Source: Microbacterium sp. T2.11-28 (GTDB lineage: Bacteria; Actinomycetota; Actinomycetes; Actinomycetales; Microbacteriaceae). Taken from it: DNA of 64,000 nt. The stretch spans positions 799,446 to 863,445 of the forward strand of contig NZ_CATNHF010000001.1 of the NCBI RefSeq assembly GCF_950097975.1, read 5' to 3'. Both the position numbers and the translations under genes were made by a program. Of the stretch, positions 53,112 through 61,902 are shown in pieces; within the stretch, counting starts at the first letter, position 1, and every line of letters begins with the position of its first letter. The notes beneath the pieces are model-generated. The model worked only from the letters and a program-made list of their open reading frames with translations, was not told the origin of the DNA and made no database searches.

Positions 53112-54022
53112 TGGGCGAGGACTCGAGGCGGTCGGCATCAGCGACCGACGACGCTACGCTCGCTGGCTTCCTGCCGGTGCACGCGTTGCCTTACTGGGAA
53201 GTCCTGGAACCTGTCGTGATCGCGGCGGTGAATGCGGCGGTTCGCGTTTCCAGTCGGCCACCTCGGCAGTTTCTGTCGGCGGCCACGGCGATGGCGCTGT
53301 GGGCGTGGCGGACGAAGGCACTCGCACCGGACGCGAAGGAGATCTTCCGTCGTCCGCTGGTGAACGAGTTCGTGCATCGCGGGATGCCGGGCACGACGCG
53401 CGCGACGCGCGCGACGTACCGCTCGGCGCTCGTTGTCGTCGCTGACGCCCTGCTGCCGCCGGCCGAACGGGCTTACCGGATTCCTCGTTCTGAACCGACT
53501 CCGCCCTACACGCATGCGGAGATCGCCGCGATGCGGAGCTGGGCGGTCCGGCAGGGCCACCCAGCGCGACGTCTCGATGCTCAGTTGTTGTTGGCGTTGG
53601 GGTTGGGTGCCGGGCTGACGACGCTGGAGCTGCTGCGCGTTCGCACCTCGGAAGTGGACGTGAGTGGTGATGAGGTTCGGATCCAGGTGTGGGAGGGGCG
53701 GCCCCGGGTCGTGCCAGTGCTCCGCGCGTGGCAGCAGCCTGTGAGGGACGCGCTCGAGAGCGCGACGGTCGAGCAGTGGCTGTTCCGTCCTCGTCGACGT
53801 GGAGTCCAGCCCGGGCAGGTCACCGACTTCCTCCATCGCCGGCACGACACTCCGGTCGACGTGCGTCCCGTGCGGATGCGGACGACCTGGCTCCTCACCC
53901 ACCTCACCCTCGGCACACCTCCCCACGAGTTGCTTCGGATCGCCGGGTTGGAGCAGTTGGCGTCGCTCGACCGGATCAACCGGTTCCTGCCGCCGCGAGC
54001 TCCGAAGCCCTCGCGGGGCTAA
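53111..54022 (+). CDS. Tyrosine-recombinase-like protein 1 (divergent)
   Basis: 303 aa. The C-terminal half follows the tyrosine-recombinase fold: HAEIAAMRSWA, then GLGAGLTTLELLRVRTSEV (box I), RPRVVPVLRAW, and VRMRTTWLLTHLTLG with R257 (box II). The box I arginine is replaced by Thr (T170), and the terminal DRINRFLPP lacks the catalytic Tyr. It aligns with the next protein, which has the same AGLT and R-T-W motifs. It is therefore probably not a nuclease by itself; a DNA-binding or structural role in a recombination complex is an inference. Confidence 0.7.
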   Translation: MGEDSRRSASATDDATLAGFLPVHALPYWEVLEPVVIAAVNAAVRVSSRPPRQFLSAATAMALWAWRTKALAPDAKEIFRRPLVNEFVHRGMPGTTRATRATYRSALVVVADALLPPAERAYRIPRSEPTPPYTHAEIAAMRSWAVRQGHPARRLDAQLLLALGLGAGLTTLELLRVRTSEVDVSGDEVRIQVWEGRPRVVPVLRAWQQPVRDALESATVEQWLFRPRRRGVQPGQVTDFLHRRHDTPVDVRPVRMRTTWLLTHLTLGTPPHELLRIAGLEQLASLDRINRFLPPRAPKPSRG

Positions 54023-54118
54023 CTCGTCGGGTGCCTGGAGAGCTGGCGGTGCGGCGTGTGTCGTTGGCTCTCGAGATGGTCGTGCGCAAACTTTTCCGTC
54101 GCCGCGTACATGCTCGGC

Positions 54119-55117
54119 ATGACCGACTCTCGAAAAGACCGACTCTCCGACATTCCCGCCCACATCGAGGCCATCCGGGACCACCACCCGCGGGTCAACG
54201 ACCGCGCGTGGAAGATGATCACCCGCTACGAACCGATCAGCCGCGACCTTCGCGGAGCGTGGGCGGAGGTGCGCCCTTTCACGGTCGACACTGCCGCCTC
54301 GATGTTGCCCGACACCTTCAACGTCACCCGCCGACTGATGTCGATGACCGCCCGCTTCCACTGCTGGGTGTGGGCGCGCACGGGTATCGAACTGACGGTC
54401 CAGGCCGTCTATACGCAGAGCCACATCGATCGCTACCTCGCGGCGGAACACAAGAACAGCTCCGTGCCGCACCGCTACGGAACCTCGCAGCAGATCGTCC
54501 ACGTCGGACGCGTCCTCGCAGACCTCGACCTCGTCACGGCGCCGTTCCAGGGCGACAAGGTCCGCGACGCGTTCACGAAGAAGCAGATCGCGATCATGCA
54601 CAGTTGGGCGAACTCGCGGACGACCCTCCTGAAGCGGCAGAACGCGTGGGCGATCCTCGGCCTCGCCGGCGGCGCCGGACTCACCTCGGCGGAGATCGTC
54701 AACGCCCGCGTCGGCGACATTGTTCGCGACGGTGAACTGACGTTCGTCCACGTCCATGGCGACCGAGCCCGACGCGTTCCCGTCCGGCAGTCATGGTCCC
54801 GTGCCCTGCTCCGCAGCATCGAGGGTCGGGAGAGCGCGGACGAGAACCTGTTCGTCGGCTTCCGCGACGACGAGTACCCGCCGCGGGTCATCCAGCACTT
54901 CCTCAGCGACAACCCCGCACCGGTGCGCCCGACGCCCGCGGCGCTGCGCACCAGCTGGCTGATGCACCACATCGACAACAACGTCCCTGTGACCGTGCTT
55001 CAGCAGGTCTCCGGCATCCAGCACCTCCAGACGCTCGTCCGCTACTACGAGAACGCCCTACCCCTCGAGGTCGCCGACTACACCGCGCTCCTCACCGGGA
55101 CGGAGGCGGCCCGATGA
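54119..55117 (+). CDS. Tyrosine-recombinase-like protein 2 (divergent)
   Basis: 332 aa. An N-terminal helical core-binding-like part (1-150) is followed by KKQIAIMHSWANSR, GLAGGAGLTSAEIVNARVGDI, DRARRVPVRQSW, and TPAALRTSWLMHHI with R277. QVSGIQHLQTLVRYYENAL retains Tyr309/310 at the nucleophile position. The box I Arg is again Thr and the box II/III His are missing. The ATG at 54119 follows TACATGCTC; ATG 54110 is possible. It is coupled to the transposase-like gene by a 4-bp overlap. Confidence 0.7.
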   Translation: MTDSRKDRLSDIPAHIEAIRDHHPRVNDRAWKMITRYEPISRDLRGAWAEVRPFTVDTAASMLPDTFNVTRRLMSMTARFHCWVWARTGIELTVQAVYTQSHIDRYLAAEHKNSSVPHRYGTSQQIVHVGRVLADLDLVTAPFQGDKVRDAFTKKQIAIMHSWANSRTTLLKRQNAWAILGLAGGAGLTSAEIVNARVGDIVRDGELTFVHVHGDRARRVPVRQSWSRALLRSIEGRESADENLFVGFRDDEYPPRVIQHFLSDNPAPVRPTPAALRTSWLMHHIDNNVPVTVLQQVSGIQHLQTLVRYYENALPLEVADYTALLTGTEAAR

Positions 55118-57060
55118 GCACCACCGACACCGACTACCACCTCCCCGGCTACACCACCGAGTTCGGTGGCATCACCGAACGGGAGATCGTCGGCCGCGGG
55201 CGCAACATGCAGACCGTCGACCCCGGCCTCGTCGCCCTCGTCGAGTCGCGTGTCCGGAAGTCCGGCGTCCTCGAACAGCTCGAGCGGTGGAGCGCCGAAG
55301 ACGCCAACCCCGACGGGATGGGCGGCAGGCCCGCCGCCATCTCCTTCCGCGCCCTCCTCACCGCGATGCTCATCCTCACCCACGAGGGCGCACCGCTGCA
55401 CATGAGTCGCGCGGCCACGCTCCTGCAGCACCGCCTCGACGATCAGTCCCGCACGCTGCTCGGGGTGTCGAAGCCGGCCACCGCGTTCGCGACGCACACG
55501 GCGATCAACGCCCGCTGGTACAACAACACGGTCCGCGCCTTCCACCGCATCATCCGACTCGTCGACCCCTACCCGCAGGAGCGATACACGTCGAAGACGC
55601 ACACGCAGATCCAGCGGATCCTGAAGGAACACGACGCGGAACGTGCCGACAAGTACAAGGCGCGCCTCGATCACTTCACCCGAGTCATGCTGAACATGTC
55701 GTTCATGGAGCAGCCGAGGCAGATCCGCCGCGCCTCCAAGCAGATGGACGTCTCCTTCGACCAGACCTACGTCGGCACCCCGACGACGAAGGGCTACTCC
55801 AAGAAGCACCTCAACGCCCGTGTTCGGGCCGAGAAGGGCGCCGACCTCGGTCAGCTCGCTCCAGGACCGGTCGACGCGTTCGCCGGCTGGCACGCCAAGA
55901 GCGGCAAGGGCGAACGCAACGACCACCAGAAGGGCGAGATCGATCAGACCGCCCCCGGACGCGGCGAGTACACCAACTACGACTGGGGATGGGTCGCCAA
56001 CCTCGCCGTCCGCGTCGACTCCGAAGCCGCCGGCTCCAAACGCTTCCCCGGCCTCGTCGTCGCCGCGTCGCTCAGCATCCCCAACATGGAGGTCGCCGAA
56101 GAAGCCACCCGCCTTCTTCAGACTGCCGCGACGATCGACCCCACCCTCACCCCTGGGGTCGCCGATGCCGACAAGCAGTACTTCGCGAACAGCAAGTCGT
56201 TCCGGCTCCTCGTTCCCGCACTGGAAGTCGGGTTCACCCCGTCGACCGACTACCGGACCGACCGGATGGGTGTAAAGGGCGGAGACCACGGTGCCCTCTT
56301 CGTCGAAGGCGAGGCCTACTGCCCCAGCACACCAAAGGAGTACCTCGAGGCGACTCCCATGTACCTCGCGGACAACATCGACCGGCCTACCTACCGAGCC
56401 CGCCTCGAAGAACGAGAGAACTACCGCCTCCACGTCAAAGAGAAGGCAAAGACCCCCGCCGGGAAGGTGATGCTCCGCTGCCCCGCGCTCGGCAAGTCAC
56501 CGACAGTCACCTGCCCGCTTCGCGAGCTCATGGTCGGCGCCGCCATCAAGGCGCGACCTGAGGTCAAGCCGGAAGAGATCGAGGAAGAGTTCCTCGACAC
56601 CATCTGCACGAAGCACTCCGCCGCCTTCGATCTCACCGAGATGCAGTCGCCGCCGCAGGCGTTCGACTACGGCAGCGAGGAATGGGAACAGTTCCACGAT
56701 CACGCCCGCAACTCCATCGAGTCCGAGAACGGCCAGCTCAAGACATCGGGCAACGACGACATCGAGACCGCCGGCCGCCGGAAGGTCCGCGGCATCGCGG
56801 CCGCCCAAGTGATGATCACCATGCTCCTGGTCAACCACAACATCCGGAAGATCGCCGCGTTCTTCAGCGACAAGGAAAAGGAGAAGGCACGCACCACCCC
56901 ACGCATCCCCCTCCTCCGCCGCAGAGACCGCGTCTGGGCTAACCGGTACACGAAGACCACTGGCAACGGCGACCTCACGATCCCCCGAGGAGTAGCAGCC
57001 CACACTCTCAAGGCACACGAGCAAACGTCGCGGCCCCTCGCCATTCCCCTGCGAACCTGA
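55114..57060 (+). CDS. DDE-transposase-like protein, right copy
   Basis: 648 aa. A probable RNase H-like triad is D216 (MDVSFDQTYVG), D351 or D353 (GVADADKQYF), and E536 (HARNSIESENGQLK), the last matching the 'R..vE...g.lK' end motif of several DDE transposases. An insert with C403, C456 (LRCPALGK), C467 (TVTCPLR) and C498 may bind zinc. The N-terminus (~40-120) and C-terminus match the 486-aa protein at the left end. It closes an operon with two recombinase-like genes, an uncommon mixture. Its end is 240 bp from the right boundary. Confidence 0.7.
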   Translation: MSTTDTDYHLPGYTTEFGGITEREIVGRGRNMQTVDPGLVALVESRVRKSGVLEQLERWSAEDANPDGMGGRPAAISFRALLTAMLILTHEGAPLHMSRAATLLQHRLDDQSRTLLGVSKPATAFATHTAINARWYNNTVRAFHRIIRLVDPYPQERYTSKTHTQIQRILKEHDAERADKYKARLDHFTRVMLNMSFMEQPRQIRRASKQMDVSFDQTYVGTPTTKGYSKKHLNARVRAEKGADLGQLAPGPVDAFAGWHAKSGKGERNDHQKGEIDQTAPGRGEYTNYDWGWVANLAVRVDSEAAGSKRFPGLVVAASLSIPNMEVAEEATRLLQTAATIDPTLTPGVADADKQYFANSKSFRLLVPALEVGFTPSTDYRTDRMGVKGGDHGALFVEGEAYCPSTPKEYLEATPMYLADNIDRPTYRARLEERENYRLHVKEKAKTPAGKVMLRCPALGKSPTVTCPLRELMVGAAIKARPEVKPEEIEEEFLDTICTKHSAAFDLTEMQSPPQAFDYGSEEWEQFHDHARNSIESENGQLKTSGNDDIETAGRRKVRGIAAAQVMITMLLVNHNIRKIAAFFSDKEKEKARTTPRIPLLRRRDRVWANRYTKTTGNGDLTIPRGVAAHTLKAHEQTSRPLAIPLRT

Positions 57061-57127
57061 GCTCGACTCAACCAAGCGCCACCCGCCGGCGACGACACCG
57101 GCACCACCCACCGCACACGAGACGATC

Positions 57128-57154
57128 GAACGCGCCCGAAAACCGGGCGCGTTC
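57128..57154. terminator. Terminator of the recombination operon
   Basis: Perfect 11-bp stem GAACGCGCCCG / CGGGCGCGTTC with an AAAAC loop, 67 bp after the transposase-like stop and followed by GTCATTTC. Confidence 0.85.
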
Positions 57155-57216
57155 GTCATTTCACCCACAACTTCACGATCACCACTGACCATGTGACTCA
57201 CTCGGGCCCCCCAAAG

Positions 57217-57271
57217 GCCGTAAAGACAGACGGGCACTCGCGCAATGCGAGTGCCCGTCTGTCTTTACGGC
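57217..57271. repeat. Perfect 25-bp stem hairpin inside the right end
   Basis: Two perfectly complementary 25-bp arms (57217-57241 and 57247-57271) with a 5-nt GCAAT loop; arms begin GCCGTAAAGACAG. It lies 29 bp inside the element's right boundary. It could terminate the leftward tRNA-Thr transcript (CTTTACGGCCTTT follows in that direction) or serve the recombination machinery. Confidence 0.9.
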
Positions 57272-57288
57272 AGTTTTGCAAACAGTAT

Positions 57289-57307
57289 TGCTAACGGCCC
57301 GTTCGGT
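57289..57307. other. Right end: inverted repeat plus GTTCGGT direct repeat
   Basis: TGCTAACGGCCC (57289-57300) is the inverted partner of the left-end repeat. GTTCGGT (57301-57307) repeats the left-flank heptamer. The last base of the heptamer is the discriminator position of tRNA-Thr, so insertion preserves the tRNA. GCAATACTG and GCAAAACTG just inside (read on the minus strand) form a short direct repeat that may bind protein. Confidence 0.75.
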
Positions 57308-57379
57308 GCCGGCTACAGGACTTGAACCTGCAACCCCCGTATTACAAGTACGGTGCGCTACCAATTGCGCCAAGCCGGC
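57307..57379 (-). tRNA. tRNA-Thr (anticodon TGT)
   Basis: Read on the minus strand it folds as a cloverleaf: acceptor stem GCCGGC paired with GCCGGC, D-arm GCGCAATTGGTAGCGC, anticodon arm CCGTA-CTTGTAA-TACGG with anticodon TGT, a variable loop, and T-arm with GGTTCAAGTCC. CCA is not fully encoded. Its 3' end abuts the inserted element. Confidence 0.95.
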
Positions 57380-57414
57380 GAGGACGCCCCAGTCTATCCG
57401 GGCGGTGGGATCGC

Positions 57415-58392
57415 TTACGGCGTGGGGCTGGGCGACGACGAGGGGGCGGGCGACTCGGTCGACTCCGCCTCCTGCGAGCGGTAGAACGCGTCGCTCGCGC
57501 TGGTCATGACGAACTGCGAGAACTCGGCGGGGTCCCCGAGGGCGCCCACGTAGGCCTGGCCGTTGACGAGCACCATGGGGATGCCGGTGAGAGCGAGCCC
57601 GTCGGTCTCGGGGATGTCGGTGACGGCGCGCTCAGTGGCGTCCTTCACCCAGGTCGAGAAGTCGCCCGACTCGATGCAGGTGCGCACGCGCTTGGGGTCG
57701 TCGGCGCCGGAGGCGATCGCGAGGTCGGCGAGCTCGGCGTCGGTGTAGCCGTCCGAGTCGACGGCGGGCTGGCGCGAGAGCAGCTCGTTGTTGAAGTTGA
57801 AGAAGTCGTCGGGCGAATAGGTCGCCATGCAGGCGGCCGCTCCTGCTGCGCGCAGCGAGTACTTGGTGCCGTTGGACTTGGCCGCCATCATCGACACCGG
57901 GTGATAGGTGAGCGTCGCCGCCCCCTGCTCGACCCACGCCGAGAGCTGCTGTACGTTGGCGAGCTGCCATTCGCGCGCGCCGGGCGACAGGTAGTCCACG
58001 TAGACGCGGATCTCGACGGGAGGCACGGCGTCGGCCGTGGCATCCGGCGTCGGCGTGGGCGTCTCGGTGTCCTCGGCGACCGGGGTGGGGCTCGTGTCGA
58101 CGCCGACCTGCGCCTCGGGGTCTCCCCCGACCACGCCGGCGACCGACGAGATGGCGAAGCCGTCGGCGGTCGCGTTCAGCGGCTCCAGCTGCGGGCGCCC
58201 GGCCGTGGCCGAGATGGTCCACGCGACGACGGCGGTCACGGCCACGCCGGCCACCACGACGCCCGCGACCAGCGCGGAGCGGCGGGCCAGGCGGGCGCGC
58301 GACTGCTGCACACGCACCTGCTGCGCCTTCTCGCGCACCGCCTCTCGGCGGTCGATCGAGGCCAGCTCGGGGCGGGAGTCGTCGGTGGACAT
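57415..58392 (-). CDS. DsbA-fold membrane protein lacking CXXC
   Basis: 325 aa. A basic coiled-coil-like N-terminus (1-40), one transmembrane helix (SALVAGVVVAGVAVTAVVAW), and a Thr/Pro linker precede a thioredoxin/DsbA-like domain. IRVYVDYLSPGAREWQLANVQQL aligns with the DsbA active-site helix, but CPxC is replaced by SPGA. The cis-Pro loop LTGIPMVLVNG is kept. The helical insert holds two lone cysteines. It is therefore probably a substrate-binding or structural relative, not a redox enzyme. It ends with a Ser/Pro tail. Confidence 0.85.
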   Translation of the reverse strand: MSTDDSRPELASIDRREAVREKAQQVRVQQSRARLARRSALVAGVVVAGVAVTAVVAWTISATAGRPQLEPLNATADGFAISSVAGVVGGDPEAQVGVDTSPTPVAEDTETPTPTPDATADAVPPVEIRVYVDYLSPGAREWQLANVQQLSAWVEQGAATLTYHPVSMMAAKSNGTKYSLRAAGAAACMATYSPDDFFNFNNELLSRQPAVDSDGYTDAELADLAIASGADDPKRVRTCIESGDFSTWVKDATERAVTDIPETDGLALTGIPMVLVNGQAYVGALGDPAEFSQFVMTSASDAFYRSQEAESTESPAPSSSPSPTP

Positions 58393-58651
58393 GGAACCTC
58401 TTGTGAAAACGAGTGCGGCGGCATGATGAAGCCGCCCGGTCGCACGGGATTGCGACCAGATCGATGGTAGTCAGACACCCTGAGAAAACCCCAGACACGG
58501 TTTGCCCGCGAATGCGCTTTCACACTTCTGGGGACCGGGTCCGCGTGCGATACTTGACCTGCGTCCTCCCGGGACGTGCGGGCCAAGCCCCCGCTCATTC
58601 CATTCACTACGGATCGTCCGGCACGTACCTGCCGGTGAAGGAGAAGAACAA

Positions 58652-59755
<1,104 letters not shown>

Positions 59756-59775
59756 TCGACAAGCAAGCCAAGCGA

Positions 59776-59809
59776 CGCGGCGCGGCGGGTCATCGACCCC
59801 CGCGCCGCG
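59776..59809. terminator. GC-rich hairpin after the ABC ATPase gene
   Basis: 14-bp stem with one bulged C and a CATCG loop (arms CGCGGCGCGG... and ...CCGCGCCGCG). It lies between the ATPase stop and the DUF4032 start, so it could terminate or attenuate read-through. Confidence 0.65.
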
Positions 59810-59837
59810 CCGTATGTCAGCACCGGAGGGGAACACC

Positions 59838-61145
59838 GTGGTGGAGTCTCTGACCATCACCGCCAGCAGCGTCGACGCCGGCCTGCTGTCGCTGCCGTGG
59901 TCCACCCCGCTCGAGGAGTGGACGAGCGACACGATCGTCTCGCTCCCCAAGGGCATCTCCCGCCACCTGGTGCGTTTCGCGAGCCTGTCGGGACGGGTCG
60001 TCGCCGTCAAGGAGACCACGGCGGAGATGGCGCGCCGCGAGTACGAGATGCTCGGCGCCCTCGCCCGCCTCGACGTCCCCTGCGTCGACCGGTTCGCCGT
60101 CATCGACGGCCGGCGCACCCCGAAGGGCGAGCCGCTTCCGGCCGCGCTCGTGACGGCGCACCTGCGCTTCTCGCTCCCCTACCGGGCCCTCTTCACCCAG
60201 GTGCTCCGGCCCGACACCGCCGGGCGCCTGGTCGACGCGCTGGCGGTGCTGCTGGTGCGCCTGCACAACATCGGCTTCTTCTGGGGCGACGTGTCGCTCT
60301 CGAACACGCTCTTCCGACGGGATGCCGGCGAGTTCGCCGCCTACCTCGTCGACGCCGAGACCGGCGAGCTCCACGAGCGCGGACTCACCCGCGGACAGCG
60401 GGAGCACGATCTCGACGTGGCGCGCACGAACATCGCCGGCGAGCTGATGGACCTCGAAGCCGGCGGCCGGCTGGAGCGCGGCATCGACGCCGTCGCGATC
60501 GCCGACCGCATCATGTCGTCGTACTGGTCGCTGTGGGGGGCCCTGAACGATCAGGAGACGTTCTCGGCGAACGAGTCCTGGCGCCTCACGGAGCGCGTGC
60601 AGCGCCTGAACGAGCTGGGCTTCGACATCGGCGAGATGTCGATCCAGTCGGCACCCGACGGCACGCGCGTCACGATCCAGCCGAAGGTCGTCGACGCCGG
60701 GCACCACCAGCGCCGCCTGCTGCGACTCACCGGCCTCGACGTCGAGGAGAACCAGGCCCGCCGCCTGCTCAACGACATGGACGAGTTCAGCGCCCGCGTC
60801 TCACGCCTGGGGTCGGACGAGGAGATGGTCGCCCACGAGTGGCTCACGCGCGTGTTCGAGCCCGTGATCAAGGCCATCCCGTACGACCTGCGCGCCAAGC
60901 TGGAGCCGGCCGAGGTGTTCCACCAGGTGCTCGAACACCGCTGGTACATGTCGCAGGCCCGCGGCACGTCGGTGCCGATCGCCGAGACCGTGTCGTCGTA
61001 CATCGACGACGTGCTCAGCCACCGCCGCGACGAGGCGACCGTCATGGGCCCGCCCACCGAGACGACGGCGCTGCCGGTCCTCACCGGCGCGATCGAGCTC
61101 GACCCGGACGAGGACGACGCCGTGGACTGGCGCGACCTCGTCTGA
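59838..61145 (+). CDS. DUF4032 domain protein (kinase-like fold)
   Basis: 435 aa. The N-terminal half looks like a lipopolysaccharide-kinase/protein-kinase fold: VVAVKETTAEMARREYEMLGAL (Lys/Glu pair), a catalytic-loop-like FFWGDVSLSNTLF, and AYLVDAETGEL as the metal-binding segment. DUF4032 proper follows from about 210. GTG 59838 is preferred because GGAGGGG lies 6-7 nt upstream; ATG 59814 would add eight residues. Its role and substrate are unknown. Confidence 0.85.
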   Translation: MVESLTITASSVDAGLLSLPWSTPLEEWTSDTIVSLPKGISRHLVRFASLSGRVVAVKETTAEMARREYEMLGALARLDVPCVDRFAVIDGRRTPKGEPLPAALVTAHLRFSLPYRALFTQVLRPDTAGRLVDALAVLLVRLHNIGFFWGDVSLSNTLFRRDAGEFAAYLVDAETGELHERGLTRGQREHDLDVARTNIAGELMDLEAGGRLERGIDAVAIADRIMSSYWSLWGALNDQETFSANESWRLTERVQRLNELGFDIGEMSIQSAPDGTRVTIQPKVVDAGHHQRRLLRLTGLDVEENQARRLLNDMDEFSARVSRLGSDEEMVAHEWLTRVFEPVIKAIPYDLRAKLEPAEVFHQVLEHRWYMSQARGTSVPIAETVSSYIDDVLSHRRDEATVMGPPTETTALPVLTGAIELDPDEDDAVDWRDLV

Positions 61146-61160
61146 GCCGGCTCCCGGGTC

Positions 61161-61799
61161 TCAGTACCCGACGGTGAAGCGCTCGCGCGAGTGCTTCGGG
61201 TTCTCGATCTCGTCGAGCACGGCGACCGCCAGGTCGGCGCCGGAGATGAACGACTCCCCCGCCTCGTCGGTCACGATGACGTCGCCGCCGTCGCGGTAGA
61301 CGCCGGTGCGCTCACCGGGCGCCCACGCACCGAAGCCGCCCGCCGGGTGGATGAAGAACCAGTCGCGGCCGGACTGCTCGGCCTGCAGGTCCTCGAGGAT
61401 GCCGATGGCCTCGAGGGCCTCGGGCTTGAACTCCTCGGGGAAGCCGCTGTCGACCACGCGCGGGCCGCCGGGGGCGACCAGGCTGCCGCCGGCGCCGCCG
61501 ATGACGCCGACGCGCACGTCGTCGGGGAGGACGGAGAGCAGCGCCTCGATGTTCGGGCGCACCTGCCCGAGCATGTCGCCGCGCGGGGCGATCGCCGACA
61601 CGACGACGTCGGCGCCGGTGAGCTCGTTGGCGAGAGCGGGGACGTCGAGCAGGGTGCCCTCGACGTAGGTGGCGCCCTCGACGCGCTCCGAGGGGAGCGT
61701 GCGGGCGATCGACAGCACGGTGTGACCGCGCTGGACGGCCTCGGCGACGATGTGGCGGCCGGCGTAGCCGGTGCCTCCGAGAACGGCGATGGTGGCCAT
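61161..61799 (-). CDS. NAD(P)-binding SDR-type protein
   Basis: 212 aa. It starts ATIAVLGGTGYAGRHIVAEAVQRGH, an atypical-SDR Rossmann GGxGxxG motif, and continues with GADVVVSAIAPRG and SGRDWFFIHPAGGF. The layout is that of NmrA/YwnB-like epimerase-family proteins that sense or reduce via NAD(P)H. AAAGGAA precedes the ATG. It converges on the DUF4032 gene with a 15-bp gap. Confidence 0.88.
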   Translation of the reverse strand: MATIAVLGGTGYAGRHIVAEAVQRGHTVLSIARTLPSERVEGATYVEGTLLDVPALANELTGADVVVSAIAPRGDMLGQVRPNIEALLSVLPDDVRVGVIGGAGGSLVAPGGPRVVDSGFPEEFKPEALEAIGILEDLQAEQSGRDWFFIHPAGGFGAWAPGERTGVYRDGGDVIVTDEAGESFISGADLAVAVLDEIENPKHSRERFTVGY

Positions 61800-61902
61800 G
61801 GTGTTCCTTTCGAAGAGGGTCACCGGGTCCAATCGCCGCGCGCAGCGATTCATTCCCAGGAATCCAGATTGCCCGCGCGAGGGATGTGCGAGCGCGGACG
61901 GG

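Larger units (their letters stand above)
25260..57300. mobile_element. 32-kb integrated element, metal and thiol-redox cargo
   Basis: Bounded by GGGCTGTTAGCA at 25260-25271 and its inverted counterpart TGCTAACGGCCC at 57289-57300 (11 of 12 positions agree). GTTCGGT is directly repeated immediately outside both (25253-25259, 57301-57307). The right boundary falls at the 3' end of tRNA-Thr. Inside are two DDE-transposase-like genes near the ends, two tyrosine-recombinase-like genes, a toxin-antitoxin/phosphatase-type cluster, and metal, disulfide and cytochrome c genes. The short direct repeat could be a target-site duplication (DDE mechanism) or the overlap of a tyrosine-recombinase core site whose arms are the inverted repeats. 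No conjugation or replication gene was recognised. Confidence 0.8.

Noticed and set aside
53111-55117. Calling the two recombinase-like proteins active integrases
   Set aside because: Box I Arg is Thr in both, the conserved His residues are missing, and one lacks the Tyr; fold similarity is supported but catalysis is not.
25260-57300. The element as an ICE or plasmid
   Set aside because: No relaxase, type IV secretion, FtsK/TraB translocase, replication or partition gene was recognised inside the boundaries.
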